Of a stretch of DNA of 9,087 nt, positions 1 to 5,843 are shown piece after piece. Every line of letters begins with the position of its first letter. Position 1 is the first letter of the stretch. The stretch is from an uncultured Candidatus Saccharibacteria bacterium (GTDB lineage Bacteria; Patescibacteriota; Saccharimonadia; Saccharimonadales; Saccharimonadaceae). The notes beneath the pieces were generated by a model that was not told the origin of the DNA, did not search any database, and saw only the letters and a list, made by a program, of their open reading frames with translations. Both the position numbers and the translations under genes were made by a program. Where the stretch lies: the NCBI GenBank assembly GCA_937919305.1, contig CALFQW010000040.1, positions 1-9,087 on the forward strand, written 5' to 3'.

Positions 1-1244
1 CTTTTGTTTGCGTACAGCAGTGCGAGCTGCTGGGCTACTCTCTTATCACTAGTCACTGAAACAATTGGTCGGGTCGGCCTGTGTGCTGCGATCTGAGCAG
101 CGGTTGCACCAGATTTTGTTTCAGCAACGATGACATTTGCATGCATCTGAGCAGCAAGACTCTTTGCAGCAGCGCATATCGAAGCGGCATTTGCGCCGGT
201 ATTGATCGGTGAACCAAGTGGTCTAACGGGTGAATTTTCTTGCGTGTAGAGTATAACTCGCTTCATGCTTGAGACTGCTTCCAAGGGATATTCACCGTTC
301 GCAGTTTCATCGCTCAACATGAGACAATCTGCCCCGTATGCAACAGCGTGAGAGATATCGCTGACCTCGGCACGAGTTGGCTCAGGGTTATCGACCATAC
401 TCGCCATCATTTGCGTTGCAACGATGCTGATCTTCGCATGCTTTTGACAGAGACCTAGGATCTGCTGCTGAACAATAGGCACTATCTCAGCACCCACCTC
501 GATGGCCAAGTCACCACGCGCGACCATAACTCCATCGCTCGCCTCAACAATTCTCTCAAGTTCACTGGGCTCTATGGCTTGCCTCGTCTCAACTTTTGCG
601 ACGACGTCCGCGGTTGAACCCTTGCCCGCCAAAAAGCCGCGCGCCGCCTCAACGTCATGTGCGCTCTGTATGAAACTTAGTGCAACGTAGTCGATATCTT
701 GAGAGGCACCGTACTCCATGTCGCGATAATCTTTATCAGTAAAGATATCCCCACCAAAATCCGTGTCAGGTAAGTTGATACCCTTTCTACTCATGACGTA
801 ACCGTCATTCTCAACACGAACAGTAACCGTCTTCGGGGCAGTGCTGATGACTATTGTTCGTATCTTTCCATCAAAGATATAGAGCCGCTGCCCGACTTCG
901 ACTTTCTCCGAAAGGTCGTATTGTACAGGTATAACGGAACCTTTATGCTCAGAGCCAAAGACTAGAGATAACTCATCGCCTTTGTGAACCACCTGTTGCT
1001 TTACATCCAGATTTCCTAGTCGTATCTTGGGGCCTTGTATGTCCTGCAGTATCGCAACTGGCTTGCCTAGCTTCTTTGATGCATCACGAATCCACTTGAT
1101 CTGCTCATCACGTTCTTCATATGTACCGTGAGAAAAATTCAATCGAAAACCATTCACTCCAGCAGAAATGAGATCGTATACCATTTGTTTGCTGTGAGTG
1201 GCTGGACCGAGAGTTGCAAGTATCTTCGAGCGTTTAAATATCAT
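1..1244 (-). CDS. pyk: pyruvate kinase (3' end outside window)
   Basis: Transfers phosphate from phosphoenolpyruvate to ADP, the final ATP-yielding step of glycolysis, in the cytoplasm. The frame is open from ATG at 1244 to the window edge: 414 codons of an expected 470 or so, so about 50 C-terminal residues are missing. Visible motifs are the N-terminal 'KILATLGPA' (residues 7-15), the active-site block 'RLNFSHG' (34-40), 'DIQGPKIRLG', catalytic Lys217 in 'AKVE' with metal ligand Glu219, 'DGVMVARGD' (237-245, ligand Asp245), 'ATQMM', 'PTRAEVSD' and 'LSDETANGEYP'. The last has Asp where the common form has Gly ('LSGETA'). The C-terminal regulatory domain has begun ('ETKSGATAAQIAAHRP'). The start is supported by AAGGAG ten bases upstream. 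It has its own promoter and lies 89 bases downstream of the DUF4868-like gene on the same strand. Confidence 0.97.
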   Translation of the reverse strand, partial: MIFKRSKILATLGPATHSKQMVYDLISAGVNGFRLNFSHGTYEERDEQIKWIRDASKKLGKPVAILQDIQGPKIRLGNLDVKQQVVHKGDELSLVFGSEHKGSVIPVQYDLSEKVEVGQRLYIFDGKIRTIVISTAPKTVTVRVENDGYVMSRKGINLPDTDFGGDIFTDKDYRDMEYGASQDIDYVALSFIQSAHDVEAARGFLAGKGSTADVVAKVETRQAIEPSELERIVEASDGVMVARGDLAIEVGAEIVPIVQQQILGLCQKHAKISIVATQMMASMVDNPEPTRAEVSDISHAVAYGADCLMLSDETANGEYPLEAVSSMKRVILYTQENSPVRPLGSPINTGANAASICAAAKSLAAQMHANVIVAETKSGATAAQIAAHRPTRPIVSVTSDKRVAQQLALLYANK

Positions 1245-1250
1245 TATGTC

Positions 1251-1265
1251 GGCTCTCCTTGAGCC
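1251..1265 (-). promoter_or_regulatory. hairpin displaying the pyk Shine-Dalgarno
   Basis: On the minus strand GGCTC-AAGGA-GAGCC forms a 5-bp stem with a 5-base loop. The pyk ribosome-binding site AAGGAG is the loop plus the first base of the 3' arm, and the ATG follows ten bases later. The fold could present or partly mask the site. The structure is read directly from sequence; a regulatory role is inference. Confidence 0.4.
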
Positions 1266-1299
1266 TGTTTGGTAATTTTTATTTTACGTAGATACTAAC

Positions 1300-1328
1300 A
1301 GTTTAAGATGTGCTTTTTTTGCTGTCAA
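1300..1328 (-). promoter_or_regulatory. pyk promoter
   Basis: On the minus strand TTGACA (1328-1323), a 17-base spacer and TAAACT (1305-1300) form a sigma70-type promoter with a perfect -35 and a 4/6 -10. Predicted start is near 1293, giving a leader of about 50 bases before the ATG. The -35 begins six bases after the stop of the upstream gene and no terminator lies between, so read-through is also possible. Confidence 0.65.
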
Positions 1329-1333
1329 CGAGC

Positions 1334-2224
1334 TTATGCTCTTTTGGGAGTGTTGGCGACCATCAATTCTCCGGTGATCTCGTTCTGATAGTAGGCCCCT
1401 GTTATGATACGAAGCGCTTCAGTGATGTCAGCATTCTTTTTCACATTGAACTTGTTATTTATAAATAACATCTTCGGCGCATGCTGCGCAGCATAAGCTC
1501 GTATCCGGATAAGTGTTTCCTCGTCGGCGAGATCTATTTGCAACTCGTCAGTAGCGAGACGCATGCGCTTGCGGTTCGGTGTACTGATCGCAAAAGTATC
1601 AAAGCTACTGTCGATATCGAACACACCGGGATCAAGCCATTCATCTACTTCATTTTGAGTAGCACCGCGATAGTAGATCTCGAGTGTACCGAACACGTGC
1701 TTTGCTGCCTGAAAATCTGCAAAATACAATTTCTTGGTGCCGACGTGATAAACAGCATCGACCTTGTCATCAAATGAAAATACGTGCGTTGACGAACTAA
1801 TAACTGCGCCCTCATCGCCAATACTAACTATCTTGCTATCGCGTAGGTGCCTTGACTTTGGTACTCTTTTGAACACAAGTTTTTTACCGTCAAACGCGTA
1901 AACGACACTGATGTCTTTGCCGCCTTCTGTCGAGATATCATATTCACTCAAGCTGTCGATCTGCAAAGTCGAAGTTATGTACTGACGCTCCATCGCTTCG
2001 ATACCGTGCTGAGACAGTGAGACTTCATAACATGCCCCGTCAGCTAGTACCTGAGTATCACCTTCGAACGGAAATTTTGTTGCGTCGCTAAACGGGTCTT
2101 GGAACAGCGATGCTAGTTCGTCTCGTCTCGCATCATCCTCAAATAGAGTTGAGTTAGCCTCTTCGTCACGTTTTACATATGCCAAGTAATGTACTGACGT
2201 CGTAGACTGAGATGCTTCTTCCAT
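1334..2224 (-). CDS. DUF4868-like protein resembling KwaB (Kiwa defence)
   Basis: A 296-residue soluble protein with no signal peptide or membrane segment. Residues about 148-185, with 'FDDKVDAVYHVGTKKLYFAD' followed by 'FQAAKHVFG', fit the DUF4868 pattern: a predicted beta strand, 'DDKvDa', another strand, then 'FeklF'. The tail around 267-290 ('EALRIITGAYYQNEITGEL') resembles the 'LL.DdyL.SeLTGe' end of that family. In the Kiwa anti-phage system, KwaB carries this domain and works with the membrane protein KwaA; about 300 residues is the usual KwaB size. No KwaA-like gene lies on either side: tRNA-Glu is upstream and pyk downstream. The start ATG at 2224 has AGGAG five bases before it. I see no convincing promoter in the 78 bases between it and the tRNA terminator. 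The family call is from recalled motifs, without a profile search. It could be another member of this wide family with a non-defence role. Confidence 0.55.
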   Translation of the reverse strand: MEEASQSTTSVHYLAYVKRDEEANSTLFEDDARRDELASLFQDPFSDATKFPFEGDTQVLADGACYEVSLSQHGIEAMERQYITSTLQIDSLSEYDISTEGGKDISVVYAFDGKKLVFKRVPKSRHLRDSKIVSIGDEGAVISSSTHVFSFDDKVDAVYHVGTKKLYFADFQAAKHVFGTLEIYYRGATQNEVDEWLDPGVFDIDSSFDTFAISTPNRKRMRLATDELQIDLADEETLIRIRAYAAQHAPKMLFINNKFNVKKNADITEALRIITGAYYQNEITGELMVANTPKRA

Positions 2225-2302
2225 ATCGCTCCTGTTTGTTTTGTTGTATTACAAGCGTTTATAGTAGCACAAATTGCTTGCTCGCACCGCCGTCTCAATA
2301 TA

Positions 2303-2339
2303 AGAAAATATGCCCACCAAATTGGTGAGCATATTTTCT
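2303..2339 (-). terminator. intrinsic terminator after tRNA-Glu
   Basis: A 37-base inverted repeat centred on 2321: arms AGAAAATATGC and GCATATTTTCT flank an inner CACCAAATTGGTG, with one C/A mismatch. It has the A-tract/U-tract form of an intrinsic terminator readable from both strands. It overlaps the last base of the tRNA CCA end, so on the minus strand it ends the tRNA transcript just upstream of the DUF4868-like gene. Confidence 0.8.
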
Positions 2340-2413
2340 GGTGACCTCACGGAGAATCGAACTCCGATTGCCAGGATGAAAACCTGGTGTCCTAACCATT
2401 AGACGATGAGGCC
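2339..2413 (-). tRNA. tRNA-Glu (anticodon UUC)
   Basis: A 75-base cloverleaf on the minus strand. Acceptor GGCCTCA pairs with TGAGGTC (one G-T wobble); the D arm contains TAATGGTTA; the anticodon stem CCAGG/CCTGG holds loop TTTTCAT, giving anticodon TTC; the T arm is CGGAG-TTCGATT-CTCCG. The discriminator is A and the CCA end is encoded (2341-2339). It decodes GAA/GAG codons. A terminator abuts the 3' end and a promoter lies about 40 bases upstream. Confidence 0.97.
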
Positions 2414-2427
2414 AGATGTTATCAAAC

Positions 2428-2450
2428 AAAAAACAGCCGATAACCGACTG
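2428..2450 (-). terminator. intrinsic terminator of the GC-rich cassette
   Basis: On the minus strand CAGTCG-GTTAT-CGGCTG (2450-2434; six pairs, one G-T) is followed at once by six T (2433-2428). It would end transcripts arriving from the three-gene cassette before they enter tRNA-Glu. Its 5' arm touches the -10 of the tRNA promoter and should lie upstream of that promoter's start site. Confidence 0.65.
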
Positions 2451-2479
2451 ATTGTAACACGATATAACAGATGTGAAAA
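2451..2479 (-). promoter_or_regulatory. probable tRNA-Glu promoter
   Basis: On the minus strand TTTTCA (2479-2474; 4/6 to TTGACA), a 17-base spacer and TACAAT (2456-2451; 5/6 to TATAAT, preceded by TG one base upstream). Predicted start is G at 2445 or 2444, inside the cassette terminator hairpin, leaving a leader of about 30 bases before the mature tRNA. Confidence 0.55.
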
Positions 2480-2493
2480 GATGTTTGAGGATT

Positions 2494-2538
2494 GGTGCTG
2501 CGGCGAGCCCGAGGGGATACCTCGGACCCGCCGCACCA
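2494..2538 (-). terminator. GC-rich stem-loop after the cassette
   Basis: A long imperfect hairpin begins seven bases after the stop of the third cassette gene. Inner stem CCGAGG/CCTCGG (2509-2514 with 2520-2525) has loop GGATA. A second block GCGGCG/CGCCGC (2500-2505 with 2529-2534) continues outward after an internal loop. No T-run follows directly on the minus strand, so it may protect the mRNA 3' end or cause pausing rather than terminate by itself. The canonical terminator lies about 45 bases further on. Confidence 0.45.
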
Positions 2539-2544
2539 GGATGG

Positions 2545-2934
2545 TTAGGAAGCTGGGCTGGGTGAGCGTTGCCGCTGCTGAGAACAGGTATAGCGCTGAC
2601 GAGAGCGGTGACGCTTCCGCCTGCGTCTCCGTTTCCGTACTCCTGTGATCAGACTAAGAGACATGCCGTCCCACTTAACGATCTGACGCTCGTCGCTCAG
2701 ACCGATCAGCTTTTCGACTGCAGCATGAACGGTGATGCACCGCTGGCGATGCGTGCCCCCTAGCTCCCTCAAGAGCCGGTGATCCATACGCCTGATCAGT
2801 TGGTTGACGTCTCTCTCAGACCCCATCTCGATACGACCATTCCTACGCTTCAAGGCCTTGATGACAGCACCCATCGCGCACTTGAGCTGGATCGCATCAG
2901 GGGTGAATAACTCCTCCTCAGCTTGCCGGTCCAT
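2545..2934 (-). CDS. unrecognised cassette protein with Arg-rich tail
   Basis: A 129-residue hypothetical protein. Its ATG at 2934 overlaps the stop of the preceding gene (TGATG), and GAAGG lies about nine bases upstream. Residues 1-95 look like a normal folded, mainly helical domain ('DAIQLKCAMGAVIKALKRR', 'SERDVNQLIRRMDHRLL', 'TVHAAVEKLIGL'). The last 30 or so are dominated by arginine and lysine ('RKRRRRRKRHRSRQR') and then Gln/Ser/Pro, suggesting nucleic-acid contact. I recognise no family. The track-like upstream extension of the frame (to 3114) runs through the basic gene and is not used. Codon choice changes in the tail, so a frameshift or sequencing error near 2650 cannot be excluded. 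Confidence 0.55.
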   Translation of the reverse strand: MDRQAEEELFTPDAIQLKCAMGAVIKALKRRNGRIEMGSERDVNQLIRRMDHRLLRELGGTHRQRCITVHAAVEKLIGLSDERQIVKWDGMSLSLITGVRKRRRRRKRHRSRQRYTCSQQRQRSPSPAS

Positions 2935-3107
2935 CAGGCAGCAGCCTTCGACAGCTTGCGGTGACGATTGCGCTTTCGCCTTCTGTTCTTCGCGCCCTTC
3001 TGATCGTCGCGTGCGCGACCCTTCTTGGCGGCGCTGCGACCAGTCGCGTTCGCTCCGTTGCGCCTGCTCCCTCTGCGATCCGTCTTCTTGCCGTGCCGAC
3101 GCGCCAT
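2934..3107 (-). CDS. small protamine-like basic protein
   Basis: A 57-residue gene between two longer ones, with ATG at 3107 overlapping the upstream TGA and its own TGA at 2934 overlapping the next ATG. It begins 'MARRHGKKTDRRGSRR' and ends 'NRRRKRNRHRKLSKAAA'. I count 9 Lys, 15 Arg and only 3 acidic residues, so it is strongly cationic throughout with no hydrophobic core. Such composition suits a nucleic-acid-binding or condensing peptide, or a basic extension-type RNA-binding protein. No conserved family is recognised. The two exact stop/start overlaps are the best support that it is translated, by coupling from its neighbours. Confidence 0.65.
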   Translation of the reverse strand: MARRHGKKTDRRGSRRNGANATGRSAAKKGRARDDQKGAKNRRRKRNRHRKLSKAAA

Positions 3108-3448
3108 CAGGCACTCACCAGCTCAGAAGCGTCCGCGCTGTAGGCATCTTGGACGAAACCCCGCGAGATCAGCCAGATGGCCTCACGCAGTGCGCTGTAC
3201 TTCGATCCGATGTGCGTTCCGATGTCCTGCAGCGTCGAGCAGATACCGAAAGTGCTCGAGGCTTGGTAGATCTCGGCAACGCGTGCATCGAGCCATGCGT
3301 TGACCTTCTCGCACTCACGACTTCCTTGCGGGAGCTTGTGCTTGCCGCTCACCAGTTGGGCGAACTCCAACCCGGCTTCGCTGAGCTGGCGTCGGACGTC
3401 GGGGCTGAGCTTGGAGACCAGTGTTGACACCTTGTTGTCGTATGACAA
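3107..3448 (-). CDS. unrecognised first gene of the cassette
   Basis: A 113-residue hypothetical protein. I place the start at TTG 3448 because GGAAGG precedes it by six bases; an in-frame TTG at 3487 has no such site. It begins 'MSYDNKVSTLVSKLSPDVRR' and appears mostly helical, with 'ECEKVNAWLDARVAEIYQAS' and 'IGTHIGSKYSALREAIWLIS' as predicted helices, the second perhaps helix-turn-helix-like. No signal peptide or membrane segment. Third codon positions are mostly G or C, which supports this frame and marks it off from the flanking genes. Its TGA overlaps the ATG of the basic protein gene. Function unknown. Confidence 0.65.
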   Translation of the reverse strand: MSYDNKVSTLVSKLSPDVRRQLSEAGLEFAQLVSGKHKLPQGSRECEKVNAWLDARVAEIYQASSTFGICSTLQDIGTHIGSKYSALREAIWLISRGFVQDAYSADASELVSA

Positions 3449-3551
3449 GGCTAACCTTCCTGTTTGTAAAAGACGTATCTGCCTCAATGCTCCATCGCAC
3501 TAAAACACAAAGGGTCATCATTCCTATCACGATAACCAATACGTTATAACT

Positions 3552-3580
3552 GGTATACGCCTATTGACATATATTGTCAA
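3552..3580 (-). promoter_or_regulatory. promoter of the GC-rich cassette
   Basis: On the minus strand TTGACA (3580-3575), a 17-base spacer and TATACC (3557-3552). The -35 is perfect and the -10 is 4/6. Predicted start is near 3545, giving a leader of about 97 bases before the TTG at 3448. The -35 is one arm of a palindrome. Confidence 0.5.
3564..3580. promoter_or_regulatory. palindromic operator candidate TTGACA-TATAT-TGTCAA
   Basis: A perfect 6-bp inverted repeat with a 5-base centre. Its right arm, read on the minus strand, is the -35 of the cassette promoter, so a dimeric repressor bound here would block it. The symmetry is seen; the regulator is not in the window in recognisable form. 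Confidence 0.4.
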
Positions 3581-3616
3581 ATATTTTTCGCGTATATATT
3601 AGCAATTGGTCACAGC

Positions 3617-4882
3617 TTACCTGTGTAGTTTCGGTAATTCACTAAAACGAGTGGTGTATCGGGGGCTTTGCCGTTCTCTCTTGCTACGCCACTGTGCGTG
3701 CGCACGGGCCTCCCTAGCATGCCACACAGTCCCTGAGCCAAAACGCCGATTGATAGCATCGACAGTATTCATAAGCCTCACACCTCTTTCACGAGAGCTC
3801 GGCCTAGAAAACATAGAAAGCTGCCAGTCAGCTACATCAACGATGCTACTCAACACTACTCCCGCCTTACGGTAGCTATATGCGTCGTCATATATCTGCC
3901 CCAACACGTCGATAGCTGCCGATAGTATGACACCCGTGTTACCTGTGCTCTCAGGCAACTGGATAGTTTTGGAAATAAAATGTTTTTTCTTTGTTGCACC
4001 ATCGACGGCATGGAGTATAACTCTGAGCTCTCTACATACCGACTCCTGAGCACGTAGCTTCGCAGCTGCTTGTGCAGCAAATGTCGCGACCGCACCCTCT
4101 AGCTGGGATATGCTACGGATCTTATGGCCGAAACTACGTGACCTCATGATCGTTTTTCGCTGAGTACTCTTGTCGCCAAACGGCAATCGTGGCTGACCGC
4201 GAAGCTCATCGATCATACGAAGCCCTGTCACGTTAAATTGCCTCGCGAGCCATTGGTCACTTGCATCAACCAGCTGCAGCGTATTTGAGACACCCATATC
4301 TTGTAATTTTGGAGCGATACGTCGCCCTATCCCCCATACATCTTCGATAGGCAACTCACCCAACATTTCCCGACGTGAGTGCTCACTATCGATCACAGCC
4401 GCACCATCTCCATGTGTTTTTGCATACGTTGATGCTACTTTTGCGAGTGTTTTTGTCGGCGCAACACCAACGGATACGGGTATACCTATCTCGGTCAATA
4501 TGCGACGCCTTACTCTACGCGCCCATTTGAGCTTGTCAAGATTCGGTAACTGACTCAGATCCAAAAAATTCTCGTCTATAGAATATGCCTCGATAAGTGG
4601 CGTCTCCCCCCTGAGCAAGGATATGATCCTTCCAGATATGTCGCCATAGAGTTCGAAGTTTGCTGAGAAAAGTCGCACATTGTGCGCGTTCACTATATCC
4701 TTCACTTTGAACAAAGGTATACCCATAGCGATGCCGAGGGCTTTCACCTCGTTACTACGAGCTACGATACAGCCGTCATTGTTACTTAGCACAGCAACGG
4801 GCACATCCGCTAAGTCAGGTCGAAATACTCGCTCACAACTCACGAAAAAATTATTGCAATCGATAAGCGCATAGCGACTCAT
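3617..4882 (-). CDS. umuC: Y-family translesion DNA polymerase UmuC
   Basis: Catalytic subunit of an error-prone polymerase that copies past damaged bases. 421 residues, essentially the length of E. coli UmuC. Palm and finger motifs are clear: '[14 protein letters not shown]' with catalytic Asp8 and probable steric-gate Phe13, '[15 protein letters not shown]' (31-45), 'YSIDEN' with catalytic Asp103-Glu104 (the usual YSIDEA/F has Asn here), '[15 protein letters not shown]' (137-151) and '[13 protein letters not shown]' (181-193), the helix-hairpin-helix. The little-finger and C-terminal UmuC domain follow, including 'RSRSFG' and the probable beta-clamp-binding motif QLSMF (354-358; QLNLF in E. 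coli). It starts inside the umuD stop (ATGA, 4-base overlap), so the two are translationally coupled. No terminator is evident before the cassette promoter. Confidence 0.96.
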   Translation of the reverse strand: MSRYALIDCNNFFVSCERVFRPDLADVPVAVLSNNDGCIVARSNEVKALGIAMGIPLFKVKDIVNAHNVRLFSANFELYGDISGRIISLLRGETPLIEAYSIDENFLDLSQLPNLDKLKWARRVRRRILTEIGIPVSVGVAPTKTLAKVASTYAKTHGDGAAVIDSEHSRREMLGELPIEDVWGIGRRIAPKLQDMGVSNTLQLVDASDQWLARQFNVTGLRMIDELRGQPRLPFGDKSTQRKTIMRSRSFGHKIRSISQLEGAVATFAAQAAAKLRAQESVCRELRVILHAVDGATKKKHFISKTIQLPESTGNTGVILSAAIDVLGQIYDDAYSYRKAGVVLSSIVDVADWQLSMFSRPSSRERGVRLMNTVDAINRRFGSGTVWHAREARAHAQWRSKRERQSPRYTTRFSELPKLHR

Positions 4883-5244
4883 GTTCGATACTCATTCAGC
4901 ACATGAGTAATAACACCCCACACAGCTATTTGTTCTGTCGTCTCTTTCTTACCATCGAGTGACCAGAGTAGTCTATCTCGCAGCTGCCGAACAGAAAACT
5001 CCTCTTGGACAACAGCCACGAGTAGATCATTGTTCTTCGGTACCAACGCTTTATCAACCACAACTATTGAGCCCCGCATCCATCCCAGCTCTGGTATATC
5101 GTCATCCAGTTCCCAAAAGTAAGTGCTTGCACGATTCCTCACAACCCTTGCATCTAGGCTCATCGTGGCACGCGCCTGGTCTTCTCCCGCATTAGGAAAG
5201 CCAGCATGAAACACTAAACCATCTCGTCTGTCACCTTTTTTCAT
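4879..5244 (-). CDS. umuD: UmuD-like protein, catalytic dyad apparently lost
   Basis: Accessory subunit partner of UmuC; normally RecA-stimulated self-cleavage converts UmuD to UmuD'. 121 residues against 139 in E. coli, shortened mainly at the N-terminus. The cleavage region is recognisable: '[11 protein letters not shown]' with Ala14-Gly15 where E. coli has Cys24-Gly25. The peptidase S24 fold follows ('[11 protein letters not shown]', '[23 protein letters not shown]'). The serine motif 'SGDSM' aligns with 'LDDDI' (46-50), so Ser is replaced by Asp, and the lysine of 'FTVKKL' aligns with Arg86 in 'FSVRQL'. If that alignment holds, the protein cannot cleave itself. The C-terminus 'WGVITHVLN' matches 'FGVVIHVVK'. 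ATG 5244 lacks a Shine-Dalgarno but has CATAAT seven bases upstream, suggesting a leaderless message. Confidence 0.85.
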   Translation of the reverse strand: MKKGDRRDGLVFHAGFPNAGEDQARATMSLDARVVRNRASTYFWELDDDIPELGWMRGSIVVVDKALVPKNNDLLVAVVQEEFSVRQLRDRLLWSLDGKKETTEQIAVWGVITHVLNEYRT

Positions 5245-5251
5245 ACTATTT

Positions 5252-5257
5252 ATTATG
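5252..5257 (-). promoter_or_regulatory. -10 element of umuDC, leaderless arrangement
   Basis: On the minus strand CATAAT (5/6 to TATAAT) is followed by seven bases and then the umuD ATG, so transcription would begin at or next to the start codon. No good -35 sits 16-18 bases upstream, hinting at an activator or an unrelated recognition sequence. No convincing LexA-type box is visible. Confidence 0.4.
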
Positions 5258-5300
5258 AACTATGGTGCATGATATTGTTTTATTTTATATTCTATGCATT

Positions 5301-5323
5301 AATCACATAATATGAATCACATA
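5301..5323. repeat. direct repeat AATCACATA x2 at the GNAT start
   Basis: AATCACATA occurs at 5301-5309 and again at 5315-5323, separated by ATATG. The 14-base period puts one copy just before and one just inside the GNAT start codon, within the 67-base divergent region shared with umuD. It may be a regulator site or chance in AT-rich sequence. Confidence 0.3.
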
Positions 5324-5827
5324 CTCCCTCTTAGCGAAGTGCCTAATATCGCTCAAAGCAGTAGTGATCTAGCTGAACTTGTATCTCAACCCATAAATGA
5401 TGATCTAGTTGATGATTTCCCCAAGCTTGTATCAACATATCGTCTCGGATCGGAAGCCGCCCATGGGCATCTTTTACACAACCTACCGCTACAAAATCGA
5501 AGATCTACCGATGTGTTCGTTGTTTTTTCAGGTAACATGGCCGTTGGATTAAGCGTAATATCTTTCGACGTTACTCCTCCTATTGAGATAGGCGATTTAG
5601 AGCAACCCAACCTATCCGGCTTTATCTGTAACCCATTCAGAGGAAAAGGTCTTGGTGCACTATCCCTCGACCATAGACTTGCTATTATTGGTGAAAAACA
5701 TGGCAATAAAGCTTGGACTCTTGTAAGACACGGCAATCATAGGTCCATGGATATGCTAGTGAAAAGAGGTTTCAAAGAAAAAAAGGACTATTCGTCCGAC
5801 ACAAATAGATTGCTAACTTTAGCTTAG
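5312..5827 (+). CDS. GNAT family N-acetyltransferase
   Basis: Transfers an acetyl group from acetyl-CoA to an amine on an unknown substrate. 171 residues, cytoplasmic. After a leader region of about 45 residues, 'FVVFSGNMAVGLSVISFD' forms the early strands. 'SGFICNPFRGKGLGALSL' is motif A, with the R-G-K-G-L-G pyrophosphate loop binding acetyl-CoA. 'HGNHRSMDMLVKRGFKEKKD' is motif B, with the usual N..S..ml.k.GF pattern. The specificity of GNAT proteins cannot be read from these motifs. It is transcribed away from umuDC across 67 bases. No Shine-Dalgarno precedes ATG 5312, and a weak TTGTTT (5275-5280)/ATTAAT (5298-5303) promoter would place transcription start at the ATG. It meets the 33-residue peptide gene tail to tail. 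Confidence 0.85.
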   Translation: MNHILPLSEVPNIAQSSSDLAELVSQPINDDLVDDFPKLVSTYRLGSEAAHGHLLHNLPLQNRRSTDVFVVFSGNMAVGLSVISFDVTPPIEIGDLEQPNLSGFICNPFRGKGLGALSLDHRLAIIGEKHGNKAWTLVRHGNHRSMDMLVKRGFKEKKDYSSDTNRLLTLA

Positions 5828-5843
5828 TCGAGAGATTTATTCA

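Larger units (their letters stand above)
2494..3448 (-). other. GC-rich three-gene cassette, probably acquired
   Basis: The segment is clearly richer in G+C than the sequence on both sides, and its first gene uses mostly C or G at third codon positions, unlike umuDC and pyk. It holds three genes in one direction, each joined to the next by TGATG, and ends in two hairpins. Its promoter region (3449-3616) has ordinary AT-rich composition. No integrase, transposase or flanking direct repeat is visible. Composition and gene coupling are seen; foreign origin is inference. Confidence 0.6.

Noticed and set aside
2804..3427. 207-codon plus-strand open frame across the cassette
   Set aside because: It is antisense to the three coupled genes, has a Cys/Arg-rich composition typical of an antisense shadow, and no ribosome-binding site. 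The minus-strand genes have coupling and codon bias in their favour.
2339..3448. Integrated island with tRNA-Glu as attachment site
   Set aside because: The GC-rich block lies on the 5' side of the tRNA, whereas integration usually uses the 3' end. No integrase and no duplicated tRNA end is visible.
3315..3539. 74-codon minus frame over the cassette leader
   Set aside because: It runs into the first cassette gene out of frame and turns into an Arg/Pro-rich shadow. The GGAAGG-TTG start at 3448 with G/C-biased codons is a better reading.
5245..5311. LexA box upstream of umuD
   Set aside because: No palindrome matching known LexA forms was found in the intergenic region; only AT-rich partial symmetries such as ATGCAT.
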